DNA from: Armatimonadota bacterium | GTDB lineage: Bacteria > Armatimonadota > Fimbriimonadia > Fimbriimonadales > Fimbriimonadaceae | Direction of reading: 5' to 3' | Assembly: GCA_018268395.1 (NCBI GenBank) | Contig: JAFDWQ010000002.1 | Span: 1-64,000, forward strand | Length of the DNA: 64,000 nucleotides | Part shown: piece by piece, positions 33,805-42,744 of the stretch | How the letters are laid out: each line of letters starts with the position of its first letter | Numbering within the stretch: the stretch's first letter is position 1 | Position numbers and translations under genes: made by a program | The notes under the pieces: model-generated | What the model saw: the letters and a program-made list of their open reading frames with translations, nothing else | The model's database searches: none | Told to the model about the DNA's origin: nothing

Positions 33805-34917
33805 GTGTTCTTCCACGACGTCCGTGCCGAATCCTATGACTTCGGGCCGCAGCACCCGTTGCGGCCGGAACGGCTGTCCCGGACGATGGCCCTGTTACGA
33901 CATGTCGCGCCTGGGCTCGAAGTCCACGTCCCGCCACCCGCCACTCGGGCCGACGCTCTGAGGGTGCATTCCGAGGCGTACGTCGAGGCGGTCGAGGCAC
34001 TCGGAGCCGACCCGAAAGCCCGAGGTGGAGCGGCCTATGGATTCGGGCCAGGCGACAATCCGCCCTTTACCGGCATGTACGAGGCCGCACTCCACTATTC
34101 CGCCGCCGCCGCAGAAGGCGCCCGTCGGGTCGCCGACGGCCTCCCTTTGGCCTGCGCGATCACGGGCGGGCTTCATCACGCCCGTCGGGAGGAAGCAAGC
34201 GGCTTTTGCATCTTTAACGACCCGGCCATCGCCTGTAGTATCTTGCGGGACAGGTTCGACCGGGTCGCGTATGTCGATATCGACCTTCATCACGGTGACG
34301 GCGTGCAATGGATCTTTTATGACGATCCTTCGGTCTTGACCTATTCGGTCCACGAGTCGGGACGGACGCTCTACCCGGGAACGGGATTCGTCAGAGAGTC
34401 CGGCGCAGGCCAGACGAAAGTCAACGTCCCTTTGGCCGCAGGTACGAGCGGCGACGTTTGGGCCGATGCCGTCGCTCGGACTCTTCCCGCCGCACTCGAG
34501 GCCTTCCTCCCTCAAGCCGTCGTGTTCCAGACGGGTGCCGATCCGCACGTCCTTGATCCTTTGGGCCATCTCGAAGTTTTGGCGCAGGACTGGTTGGACG
34601 TCGTCCGCCTCGTCAAATCGTTCGGACTGCCGACCGTCATGGTCGGTGGCGGCGGATACGAACGGACGACCGTGCCCCGCATGTGGACGGCGGCAGTGTT
34701 GACGATGAGCGGGATCGACTTCGATGACCGGCTTGGTGGTCCGGACGACGTGCTCGACGACGGAACCGGCCGTACGTACCGTCTGGCAGACCTAGCGCCC
34801 GCGTGCCGGTTCAGTGACGACGTCCAGACGGTCGACCGCGGTCAAGGCCGGTCTCACGCCGAAGCGGTCGTTCAGGACGTCCTGGCGTCCGTCATATCGA
34901 GGATGGGTCGTCCGTAG
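33805..34917 (+). CDS. Histone deacetylase family protein (AcuC-like)
   Basis: 370 residues from a GTG start. Zn-dependent deacetylase of acetyl-lysine or acetylpolyamines. Seen: FFHDVRAESYDFG and HPLRPERL at the N-terminus, the active-site GGLHHARREEASGFCIFND, the zinc-binding VDIDLHHGDGVQ, YSVHESGRTLYPGTG, and VMVGGGGYE near the end. The GTG is where family similarity begins; longer readings overlap the divergent lipoprotein gene. In AcuC-type bacteria the target is acetyl-CoA synthetase; not adjacent here. The tail overlaps the giant regulator gene by 26 nt. Confidence 0.9.
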   Translation: MFFHDVRAESYDFGPQHPLRPERLSRTMALLRHVAPGLEVHVPPPATRADALRVHSEAYVEAVEALGADPKARGGAAYGFGPGDNPPFTGMYEAALHYSAAAAEGARRVADGLPLACAITGGLHHARREEASGFCIFNDPAIACSILRDRFDRVAYVDIDLHHGDGVQWIFYDDPSVLTYSVHESGRTLYPGTGFVRESGAGQTKVNVPLAAGTSGDVWADAVARTLPAALEAFLPQAVVFQTGADPHVLDPLGHLEVLAQDWLDVVRLVKSFGLPTVMVGGGGYERTTVPRMWTAAVLTMSGIDFDDRLGGPDDVLDDGTGRTYRLADLAPACRFSDDVQTVDRGQGRSHAEAVVQDVLASVISRMGRP

Positions 34918-37858
34918 ACGGACCGACGGCCATCATCTCCCGGATCAACGATTCCAAGGAGCAAGCCGCGCCATCAGACCGATGTCGTTCGTTTCCGGCA
35001 GGTCCAAGCCTGGCGGAACACTCGCGATCAGCGGGTTCGTAGAGCTCGAGTTCGTCTCCGGTATAGGCTCTGCCCTCGGACGTCCGCATCGCGTGCATCT
35101 TGCCCCAGCAGCGAGCGGCCTCCGGGTAGAGGCCGAGCTTGACGAGACAGCATCCTAAGGTCAGAAAGAACCACTTCGTCCCTTCCGTGAAGCCCGCCTT
35201 CGAAGCGGAAGCCAGGCATTTCTGATGCGAGCCTAACGCCTTCTCGAAAGCTCCGGTCCGGTATTGGGATTCGCCGTGCTGCCAGTGGACGATAGAGGCC
35301 AACTTTGGGTTGTCAAGCAGGTCGCACAATCCGAACGCTTCTTGGAAACACTCGTCGGACGCCTTAGGGTTTCCATTGATGGCTTGTTCGGTCCCGAGGT
35401 CCGTCAGGCACCAAGCCAGCGTTTCAGGATCGTCGACCGTCCTTGCTGCGGCGACAGCCTTCTCAAGCCGTTCGGCAGCCGAACGATAGTCCTTGACGCT
35501 GTTGGCGTTCATCGCCCAGTCCCGATAGCAGTCGGCGAGAGACTTTGGGTCTGGGTCGGATTCGTAATGCGCCACGGCCAGTTCGTAAAAACCGTGCGCG
35601 ACGTCGTAGCGACCCATCGCTTTATTGGTCGCGGCGAGCCCCTTCCAGCATCGGGCGAGGTGCGTTCGTTGATCCGTCCTCGACAACAGGTCTTGGGCTT
35701 CCGAGTAAACGACAAGCAGGTCCTCGACCGGCATCACGTTCCCGTTGGCACGGCCGTGCTCCAGGGTCAGGATTCCAAAAGTCGCGTCGTCGACCTTGCC
35801 GCGGGCCCAACCCCAAAGCTTGCCGATCGCGTGCCGCCACTCACTGGAAAACCCCTTCGTCCGGCAAAAGAACTCGAGTCCGAGCGCGTACCGGCAGACT
35901 CGGTCGGCGTCGACTCCTCCCGCAAGACCGGCTTCGACAGCTCCGATCAGATTCGCTGCCTCTTTGGACCAGTCGGACAGAGACGCGAGGTCGCCGGTTC
36001 CGGACTTTGCGAGGGTCTCATAGTGGACGAACGTCCTCGCCGCCGTTTCTTCGTACCGGCCGCTGTCCTCAAGCTTGGACCGGCCGAACTGGCGTACCGG
36101 TTCTAAGAGACGGATCCACGTCCGATCGTCAATGTCCCGACTCGTTTCGACCAAGGAACATTCGACGAGCGTCGATACGGCGCGATCAGCGTCCTCGAGA
36201 CCGATCACGGCCCGGCCCGCCTCCATCGGGAACGGGCCTCGAAGGCTCGACAAGTCATAGAAAGCGCGCCGCACGTGGTCCTCAAGGCCCTTTAGGCTCC
36301 ATTCGAGCGCGGCTTCCAAACAGCGGTGCCGGTCTTCACGGTCCGCCTCACGGGCCACGAGGGACCGAGGGCTCCGGCCGAACTCGGCCGCGACCTCGGC
36401 GACGGACATCGTCCCTGTCTTCGACGCCGCGAGTTCGATAGCCAGAGGGAGCCCGTCCAGCATCCGGCACAACTGTTCGACGGCCGCTGCAGTGGCCGTG
36501 GTCAGTTCGAAGTCGCGCCGGACCAAACGGCACCTGTCGACGAAGAGCTGGACACTGGCGGAACTATGGAGTTCAGCGAGCTTGGACCCACGTTGCGGGA
36601 CCGGAAGCGGCCGGACGGGGAACGCTTGCTCGCCCGCGATCCTCAGCAAGTGTCGCGACGTGACCAAGACCCGGAGTCCCGCCGTCGCGTCCAGAAGATG
36701 GCCGACCTGAAGTCCCCCGGCCTCGCCCAACTGTTCGACGTTGTCCAGGACGAGAAGTCCACCGTCGGAATCGAGCGCCTTGCCGACCGACTTCGCCGAT
36801 GCCCCGATGACGGGCAGATCGAGGGCGCGCGCGACCGTGGTCCACACATTGGCCGCATCTTCGACCGTACTCAGGGACACGAACCAAGCCGGACGGCCTT
36901 CACCAGACCAGTGCCTGGCGAACTCAGCCGCTAACGAAGTCTTGCCGCAACCTCCCGGACCGTGCAGCGTCATCAGACGGGGGCCGTGGACGGGGTCGAG
37001 CAGTCTCCCTATGTCTTCAAGGTCGCCCTCCCGGCCGAAGAGCCGACTTCGCGAACCGGGGACGACCCCCGTCTGTGGCCGCTTGGACTTGACCGCTCCC
37101 GGTACGGCCTTGGGAACGGCCTCCAAAGCGGCCTGCGCCGCCTCGCTCGGCGCCTCTCCCCACTGTTCGTCCAGAAGGCGTTCTAACGATTCGAACTGTG
37201 CCAGTGCGAGCGACGGTTGGCCGCACAGGCCGTAGGCCCGGATCAATTCGATATGGACGTCTTCCCTTGCCCCGAGGAGGGCCACTGCAGAACGGCCGAC
37301 CAGGACGGCGTCCTGAGCCCTCGACTGTTCGAACCTCACGCGCATCAGGTCGACTACGGTCTGTGCATAGGCCTCTTCGAGCCGGATCCATTGGGGATAG
37401 ACCCAAGTCTCGTCCGAACCTGCGAGCAAAGGCGCCTTGACCAGGGCGACGGCCTGTTCCAACGCCGATTCCTTGACGTCGTCTCGAGCCGTCTTCGCCA
37501 GTTTCCGAAGTCGGTCGAATTCGCCGACGTCCGTCGTCGCACGGTCGGAATCGAACCACACGAACTCGCGGTCGTTCATGACAAACTTTTCAGAGTCCGG
37601 AACGTCCGTCGCCTGCCGTACCGATGTGAGGGCGGTCCGCAGGCTTTGCATGACGGACGCGTCTTCTGTTTCGCCCCACAGTGTCGCGGCCACGTCGGAC
37701 CGGTCGTGCTTCCGGTCTGAGAACAGAGCGAGGTACGCGACCAAGGCGGCCGTCTTCCGGGTCCGGAACTTGACGGGCGGCCCGTTGCGACATCTGCACG
37801 TCAGCGGCCCGAACAGCGTCAAGTGCCAATCGGGTGCGGGTCCGACATCTCCTCCCAT
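34892..37858 (-). CDS. Giant SARP/AfsR-like transcription regulator (BTAD, NB-ARC, TPR)
   Basis: 988 residues. Seen: an N-terminal OmpR-type winged-helix domain (about 12-100), a bacterial transcriptional-activation (BTAD) domain (about 110-245, EAYAQTVVDLMRVRFEQS), an NB-ARC/STAND ATPase with Walker A GPGGCGKTS at 300-308 and a Walker B-like LLVLDNVEQL, and C-terminal TPRs (about 720-930, DVAHGFYELAVAHYES). Known: such proteins are autoinhibited ATP switches that activate nearby promoters. No antibiotic-like cluster is next to it, so its target is unknown. TAAACT 10 nt before the ATG. Confidence 0.9.
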   Translation of the reverse strand: MGGDVGPAPDWHLTLFGPLTCRCRNGPPVKFRTRKTAALVAYLALFSDRKHDRSDVAATLWGETEDASVMQSLRTALTSVRQATDVPDSEKFVMNDREFVWFDSDRATTDVGEFDRLRKLAKTARDDVKESALEQAVALVKAPLLAGSDETWVYPQWIRLEEAYAQTVVDLMRVRFEQSRAQDAVLVGRSAVALLGAREDVHIELIRAYGLCGQPSLALAQFESLERLLDEQWGEAPSEAAQAALEAVPKAVPGAVKSKRPQTGVVPGSRSRLFGREGDLEDIGRLLDPVHGPRLMTLHGPGGCGKTSLAAEFARHWSGEGRPAWFVSLSTVEDAANVWTTVARALDLPVIGASAKSVGKALDSDGGLLVLDNVEQLGEAGGLQVGHLLDATAGLRVLVTSRHLLRIAGEQAFPVRPLPVPQRGSKLAELHSSASVQLFVDRCRLVRRDFELTTATAAAVEQLCRMLDGLPLAIELAASKTGTMSVAEVAAEFGRSPRSLVAREADREDRHRCLEAALEWSLKGLEDHVRRAFYDLSSLRGPFPMEAGRAVIGLEDADRAVSTLVECSLVETSRDIDDRTWIRLLEPVRQFGRSKLEDSGRYEETAARTFVHYETLAKSGTGDLASLSDWSKEAANLIGAVEAGLAGGVDADRVCRYALGLEFFCRTKGFSSEWRHAIGKLWGWARGKVDDATFGILTLEHGRANGNVMPVEDLLVVYSEAQDLLSRTDQRTHLARCWKGLAATNKAMGRYDVAHGFYELAVAHYESDPDPKSLADCYRDWAMNANSVKDYRSAAERLEKAVAAARTVDDPETLAWCLTDLGTEQAINGNPKASDECFQEAFGLCDLLDNPKLASIVHWQHGESQYRTGAFEKALGSHQKCLASASKAGFTEGTKWFFLTLGCCLVKLGLYPEAARCWGKMHAMRTSEGRAYTGDELELYEPADRECSARLGPAGNERHRSDGAACSLESLIREMMAVGPSTDDPSSI

Positions 37859-37867
37859 GTCGGACCC

Positions 37868-37873
37868 AGTTTA
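37868..37873 (-). promoter_or_regulatory. -10 box for the giant regulator gene
   Basis: TAAACT, last base 10 nt before the ATG; leader about 3 nt. Confidence 0.5.
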
Positions 37874-37906
37874 GCTCCGGACTCATGGCGCCACGATCGG
37901 CGTCTT

Positions 37907-39271
37907 TCACCAGATCGACGACCCCGTCACCCGGTGGATCCTGTCCATCAGCAGGTCAGTTTGGAGGGCCGGGCTCTCCGAACCGCCGACGACCCACAGA
38001 TCGTTCGCGGCAAGGACGCATTTGACGCCCGCATCGAGATGACCCGCCTGGTCGAACCGGTTGACCCAATTGACGGCTCCAGCCGCCGTGAAGGAGATGG
38101 TCGTGCAATCGACGGGAGACCCGACGGCACCGGTCCCGCTCGAACGGCCGGTGACGAACGTCGCCGTTCCCGAGACGGCGACGGAGGAGGCAGAATCGCC
38201 GAGACCGGCCGTCCCGTCGTAATACGTGGTCCAAACGGGCACCAACCCGGCGTTCACTTTGACGACGGCGTAATCGTTCGTCGACGCTCGGGACGTACCG
38301 CACGCCACCGCGTTCCCGGCGCCGTCGGTCGCGATGTCCGCGAAGGAATCGAAGTGGTCCGCCACACGGTTGTGGGTATAGACCCCTGGGCCGACGCCGT
38401 TCTTGTCGAACAACAGGACGAGACCGTCGTCCCGAGTGGCGACACCACCGTCGGTCTGCCCGCTGACGTACACGTGGTTCAAAGTGTCCAGTGCGATTCC
38501 GGTCCCGGTGTCGGTCGCGTTTCCGGCACCGTTGAAGACCGCCTGCCAGCGCAACGCCAACGTGGGGTCGACGGAACCGGCGACAACGTCGTCTCCGGAT
38601 CCCGTGTTGGACACCGTTCCGACATAGAAGACGTTGCCCGTCGTGTCGACCGTCAGTTCCGTGACGACGTCGTCGAGACCCGCCGTCCCCGCGACATAGC
38701 GGACGGCTTGCGTCGAAAGGTCGAGCGGCAGGCGAAGGAGGTACCCGTCGCGTTTCGACCCGGCCGCTCGGGACGATCCTGAAACGTAGACAGAACCTCC
38801 GAACACTGCGACGTCGGTGGGCGCCGTATCTCCGCCCAGTCCTGTGAAGACCGATTGATTGAGCAACGTGCCGCTTGCGGAGAACCTCAAGACGATCGTT
38901 TCGGCCGGAGCCGAGAACAGCCCGCCCTTTCCGACGAACGGTCCTCGTCTCGTACCGACGACATAGACATCGCCGGACCCGACCCGATCGATCGCGTCCC
39001 CTGTCTCCGTCCATCCCCATCCCGTCCGGTAAACGTACGACCAAGTAAGCCCTCCCAAAATGTCCCTTTGACAGACGACCAGGTCTTTGCCGCTCTTCCC
39101 GCCTGAGTCGGTGGTTCCGACCGCATGGCTGACTCCGAGGTTGTCCACGGTGATGTCCGTGCCCGAGTCGTCGAGGTTCGCAGGGTTGTTCCAAAGTCTG
39201 GGAACCGCTAGAGTCGTCGAGGCCGCTCCGCAGAGGAGGGCAAGTGCCGCCGTTTTCCAGGTGTGTATCAT
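37907..39271 (-). CDS. Secreted SBBP/propeller-type protein
   Basis: 454 residues. Seen: signal peptide (TAALALLCGAASTTLA), then at least seven repeats of the form VTELTVDTTGNVFYVGTVSN, GIALDTLNHVYVSGQTDG and DIATDGAGNAVACGTS, the beta-propeller (SBBP-like) pattern. No cysteine pairs or enzyme motif. Likely a surface adhesion or binding propeller. The gene lies immediately upstream of the giant regulator on the same strand, 48 nt away, but each may have its own promoter. Confidence 0.82.
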   Translation of the reverse strand: MIHTWKTAALALLCGAASTTLAVPRLWNNPANLDDSGTDITVDNLGVSHAVGTTDSGGKSGKDLVVCQRDILGGLTWSYVYRTGWGWTETGDAIDRVGSGDVYVVGTRRGPFVGKGGLFSAPAETIVLRFSASGTLLNQSVFTGLGGDTAPTDVAVFGGSVYVSGSSRAAGSKRDGYLLRLPLDLSTQAVRYVAGTAGLDDVVTELTVDTTGNVFYVGTVSNTGSGDDVVAGSVDPTLALRWQAVFNGAGNATDTGTGIALDTLNHVYVSGQTDGGVATRDDGLVLLFDKNGVGPGVYTHNRVADHFDSFADIATDGAGNAVACGTSRASTNDYAVVKVNAGLVPVWTTYYDGTAGLGDSASSVAVSGTATFVTGRSSGTGAVGSPVDCTTISFTAAGAVNWVNRFDQAGHLDAGVKCVLAANDLWVVGGSESPALQTDLLMDRIHRVTGSSIW

Positions 39272-39401
39272 CTGTTCCCGTCCCGCCCGTCACTTTCCGA
39301 TGGGCTGTCAGCGACCAGTGTCTTCCGACGAGCGTTACACGATCGTTACAGCCCTCCGAGCCGGGTGCCCGACGGTCCGGCAAACCGGTCGTCCCTTGGT
39401 C

Positions 39402-39407
39402 CAAAAT
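39402..39407 (+). promoter_or_regulatory. -10-like box before the second acyl-CoA dehydrogenase
   Basis: CAAAAT, last base 8 nt before the ATG. Weaker than the other boxes. Confidence 0.35.
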
Positions 39408-39414
39408 CCAGTCC

Positions 39415-40608
39415 ATGGACTTCGCACCGACCCCCGAGCACGAGCAGATCCGAGAGGCCGCGTTCAAGTTCGGTCAGAACGAGATCGTCCCCGGACTCCG
39501 CGACCGCGACCGCGAAGCGAAGTCCGACCGTGCGACCCTCGAGAGCATGGGAGCAGCCGGCATGCTCGGTGTCTCCGTCCCCGAAGGCTATGGCGGGATG
39601 GGTGCGGACTACGTCAGCCTCGGCATCGTCTGCGAAGAGCTGGAACGCGCGGACACTTCGGCCCGCGTCGTCCTCAGCGTCCACAACGGCCTCCACACCA
39701 TGACCCTCATGCAATGGGGCACGGACGAGCAGAAACGCCGCTGGCTCCCCGACCTCGCGACGGGCAAGCGGATCGGCGCGTTCGGACTGACCGAACCGAG
39801 CGCCGGATCCGACGCGGCGAACCTTAAGACTACGGCCCGCAAAGACGGCGACTCCTATGTGATCAACGGGCAGAAGGCCTGGATCAGCCTGAGCGACTAC
39901 GCTGACGCCTTCCTCGTCGTGACGCGCCTCGCGGAGACGGATGCCAAAGCTCCTTATGCCGCGTTCATCGTCGACCGGAACACTCCCGGATTTTCGAGCC
40001 GCCCCATTCACGGCAAGCTTGGCGTGCGGGCGGGCAACACGGGCGAGATTTTCTTCCAAGACATGCGCGTCCCGGCCGACTGCATGTTGGGCCAAGAAGG
40101 GGACGGCTTCAAAGTCGCGATGTCGGCCCTCGACCATGGCCGCTACACGGTCGCGGCCGGCGCCGTCGGCATCATCACGGCCTGCCTCGACGCGTGTGTC
40201 CGGTACGCAGACGAGCGGACGGTCGGGGGAGAAGCGATCGGGCGCAAACAGCTCGTGCAACAGATGATCGCATCGATGGTGCGCGGACGCGAGATCGGCA
40301 GGCTCCTCTATTACAAGGTCGGGTGGATGAAGAACAAAGGCCTGCGGCACACGCGCGAAGTCTCGATGGCAAAGTGGGTGAACTGCGAGGCAGCCTTCGA
40401 CGCGGCGAACAAAGCGGTCGAGATCCACGGCGCGTACGGGTTCTGCGACGAGTTCCCCGTCGAGCGCTATTTCCGCAATTCGCGCGGCGCGATGATCTAC
40501 GAAGGCACCCACGAGATCCACACCCTCATGCAGGCCGAGTACGAGATGGGCTACCGGTCGGACAAACCGTTGGCGCGAACCCTGCCGACGTGGCCGTTTG
40601 AAAACTGA
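39415..40608 (+). CDS. Acyl-CoA dehydrogenase, short/medium-chain type
   Basis: 397 residues, standard length. Seen: DFAPTPEHEQIREAAFKFG at the N-terminus, flavin motif FGLTEPSAGSDAANL, WISLSDYADAF, the helical domain YADERTVGGEAIGRKQLVQQM, and the catalytic-Glu motif MIYEGTHEIHTLMQAEY. Oxidises acyl-CoA to enoyl-CoA and passes electrons to ETF. The start is MDFAP, in line with the family; longer reading adds unrelated residues. No other beta-oxidation gene adjoins it. A hairpin follows the stop. Confidence 0.93.
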   Translation: MDFAPTPEHEQIREAAFKFGQNEIVPGLRDRDREAKSDRATLESMGAAGMLGVSVPEGYGGMGADYVSLGIVCEELERADTSARVVLSVHNGLHTMTLMQWGTDEQKRRWLPDLATGKRIGAFGLTEPSAGSDAANLKTTARKDGDSYVINGQKAWISLSDYADAFLVVTRLAETDAKAPYAAFIVDRNTPGFSSRPIHGKLGVRAGNTGEIFFQDMRVPADCMLGQEGDGFKVAMSALDHGRYTVAAGAVGIITACLDACVRYADERTVGGEAIGRKQLVQQMIASMVRGREIGRLLYYKVGWMKNKGLRHTREVSMAKWVNCEAAFDAANKAVEIHGAYGFCDEFPVERYFRNSRGAMIYEGTHEIHTLMQAEYEMGYRSDKPLARTLPTWPFEN

Positions 40609-40643
40609 CGGCTACACCCTCGAAAGGTGGCCGTGGAGCCGTC
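40607..40643 (+). terminator. Possible terminator after the acyl-CoA dehydrogenase
   Basis: Outer arms GACGGCT and AGCCGTC, inner arms CACC and GGTG, with an asymmetric internal loop; begins at the stop codon. No T-run. Confidence 0.35.
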
Positions 40644-40685
40644 GCAGAAGACAAGTGACGTGCAAGGCGAGGCTTGCGAGACGGA

Positions 40686-41885
40686 CTATCGACCGTCGAA
40701 CGCCCGTCGTGCCACAGACAACGCAGGCACCATCGCTGTGACATGTCCGAGTTGGCCGGGCGGAAGCGCGACCACCTTCACCTGATCTTCCAAAATCCCG
40801 CGCCGACGGAACTCCGCGACCGCCTTCAACGTGTGTCGCTGCACGACGACGGTGTCCGTCGGAAGGTAGACGAGCGTCATCGGTGTCCGAGGCGTCCAAT
40901 CGAGGCAGGTGTTCTGCACGAACGCAGCCACGAGCGGGTTCTTGCGGTCCCTCTCCTGCATCGCTTTGAGAAACTTGGGCTGCACGATGCGATCGACCTG
41001 TTGAAGTGCGCCAAGCTGGACAGCCTTGACCAGTAGCCGCTGCGCGATCTTCGTTTCGTCGCCACCGAACACTTTCGGGACGTAACTCGCGAACGAGGGC
41101 ACGAAAAAGTCGTCCAGCTTCAGCCCGGGTCGATTGCGCTGGAGCCCATAAGCCGAATACGCCAGGCCGAGCACTTTGAACGCGTAAAGCTTGCCGTCGG
41201 TCGTCTTCGAAGTCAGCCAGTCGACGATCGTGTCCTGCAGGTCATACGGGCCCGACATCGGCACGGAGTAGTCCGGGCCGAAGTCAAAGTCGGAAGCTGA
41301 CTCCATCTTCCTCGTCGACCACATGGCGACCGCGCCGCCCTCCGAATAGCCCGTGACGAACAGCTTCGAACCGAGCGCGAACGGCCTTCCAGGAACCTTG
41401 CGCAAAGCTCGGACCGCATCGAGGACGCCGTCGGCGTTGACTGAACCCATCGGATACGGGTGCACTCCCGGATGGTCGCCATGACCCAGATAGTCGGGCA
41501 ACAGCACGACATAGGGGCCTGTGGCGAGGCCGAGTACGGCCGCTTCTGCCTCGGCGACTCCGTTCTTGCCCGAAAACTTGCTCGGTGACTGTGCCCGCTC
41601 TGTCTGCGTCCCGTGACAATAGACCACAAGTCCGCGCGGTGCGACGCCCTTCGGAACAGCGACGAGCGCGCTGAGCGTCGTCGATCGCCCCCTCGGGTCG
41701 CGAGAAGCGTACGTGAGCTTGAAAAGCGCGATCGCGTTCTTAGGTTCGGGCATGCCGAGCGCACCGAAGAGAGTCTTGTGCCGCTCCCGGACTAGCGCGA
41801 GTTCCATGGTTCCGGTCGGGCGGACCTGTGCAGCCCCGGCACTCACGGAGAGGATCAGCGTCGAAACGATGCAGGCACGTTTCAT
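40686..41885 (-). CDS. Secreted lipase-like alpha/beta hydrolase
   Basis: 399 residues. Seen: signal peptide (IVSTLILSVSAGAAQ), a hydrolase core with VVYCHGTQTERAQSPS as the oxyanion segment, LLPDYLGHGDHPGVHPY, the nucleophile motif GYSEGGAVAMW and LVYLPTDTVV near the acid residue. It resembles bacterial and fungal secretory lipases/esterases. TACTAT ends exactly 7 nt before the ATG. Probably degrades esters outside the cell. Confidence 0.87.
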   Translation of the reverse strand: MKRACIVSTLILSVSAGAAQVRPTGTMELALVRERHKTLFGALGMPEPKNAIALFKLTYASRDPRGRSTTLSALVAVPKGVAPRGLVVYCHGTQTERAQSPSKFSGKNGVAEAEAAVLGLATGPYVVLLPDYLGHGDHPGVHPYPMGSVNADGVLDAVRALRKVPGRPFALGSKLFVTGYSEGGAVAMWSTRKMESASDFDFGPDYSVPMSGPYDLQDTIVDWLTSKTTDGKLYAFKVLGLAYSAYGLQRNRPGLKLDDFFVPSFASYVPKVFGGDETKIAQRLLVKAVQLGALQQVDRIVQPKFLKAMQERDRKNPLVAAFVQNTCLDWTPRTPMTLVYLPTDTVVVQRHTLKAVAEFRRRGILEDQVKVVALPPGQLGHVTAMVPALSVARRAFDGR

Positions 41886-41891
41886 GACGGA

Positions 41892-41897
41892 ATAGTA
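41892..41897 (-). promoter_or_regulatory. -10 box, leaderless start of the lipase-like gene
   Basis: TACTAT, last base exactly 7 nt before the ATG. Confidence 0.55.
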
Positions 41898-42024
41898 GCC
41901 GATGGTCGGGGACGAAGCTCGCTCCTTTCGGATCGGAATTCCGTCGTTCTTTTCCTCTGCCCCAGCGCTCTAGTCCAGGAAGCCCCTCGTCAAACCTCCT
42001 GAAGACGTGGTCGCGATTCCTCGC

Positions 42025-42735
42025 CTAAGCCAGGGATGAAGGATCCGGCATCTGACGTCCGCGCAGCCACGCCCGCCAGTCCCACGTCGCCGCGTCGTCG
42101 CACGGTCGGACCGGACGCACGGCGGCGATCCGCTCACCGAGCTCGCGGTAGAGGCGCAAGACGGCAGGGCCGAGGTCGGCTTCACCGAAATCCCGGGCGC
42201 GGTTGCACTGCGGACAGACCGCCCGCAGATTGATCGGGCGGTTTCACCCGGACCCGGTGTGGTCGACCCCGGTGGCCGGGGCGCCGCACACCGAGCACTT
42301 CCCTTCGTGCCTGGCGATGACTTGGGCGACCACTCGGTCCGGCACCATGGCTTGCCGCCGCGGATATCCGCCGCCCTGGACCGCCCAGAGGGCCTGGCCC
42401 ATGCCCGCCTGACGCTCGGGGTCGGACAGCGTACCGTCAGTCACCGACTGTCGGAACTGTCGGACGAACGCGGCACTATCGCGACACTCCGGACTGCAGT
42501 AGGGGGTGCGTTCGGCCCGGTGTGCGGTCCCGCAGTTCGGACAGGCACCACGTTCGGTCGCGATGGGGCCGACTTCGTCGGAAGCGACCGCCGCCTCAAC
42601 GAGCGGTCGGAGCACCGCCCGGATCCGTAGCTCCGCATCCGCGCCCGGGCCGGCTTCTGGCAGATGATCGAGAAGCCTGGCGAGGGCAAGGCGGCGGTCG
42701 GTCACAACTCTCTTCGACGTCGGGCCGTCACGCAA
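42025..42735 (-). pseudogene. HNH endonuclease gene interrupted by an in-frame TGA
   Basis: Seen: from TTG 42735 the frame runs 163 codons with a first cysteine motif (CPNCG, YCSPEC) and the start of an HNH fold (KCSVCGAPATGVDHTGSG), meets TGA at 42244-42246, and continues in the same frame for 72 sense codons to TAG 42025. The continuation NRPINLRAVCPQCNRARDF supplies the Asn and second Cys pair of the HNH treble clef, so both halves clearly belonged to one protein of about 236 residues. GTAGGAAAG before the TTG is a good ribosome site, and the gene follows the PDZ hydrolase by 9 nt. CGA to TGA is the simplest explanation. Readthrough or a sequencing error are alternatives. Confidence 0.8.
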
Positions 42736-42744
42736 TGGTCTTTC

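Noticed and set aside
42244-42246. TGA as selenocysteine in the HNH gene.
   Set aside because: HNH motifs have no Cys or Sec at this position, and no SECIS-like hairpin stands out just after it. A nonsense mutation is simpler.
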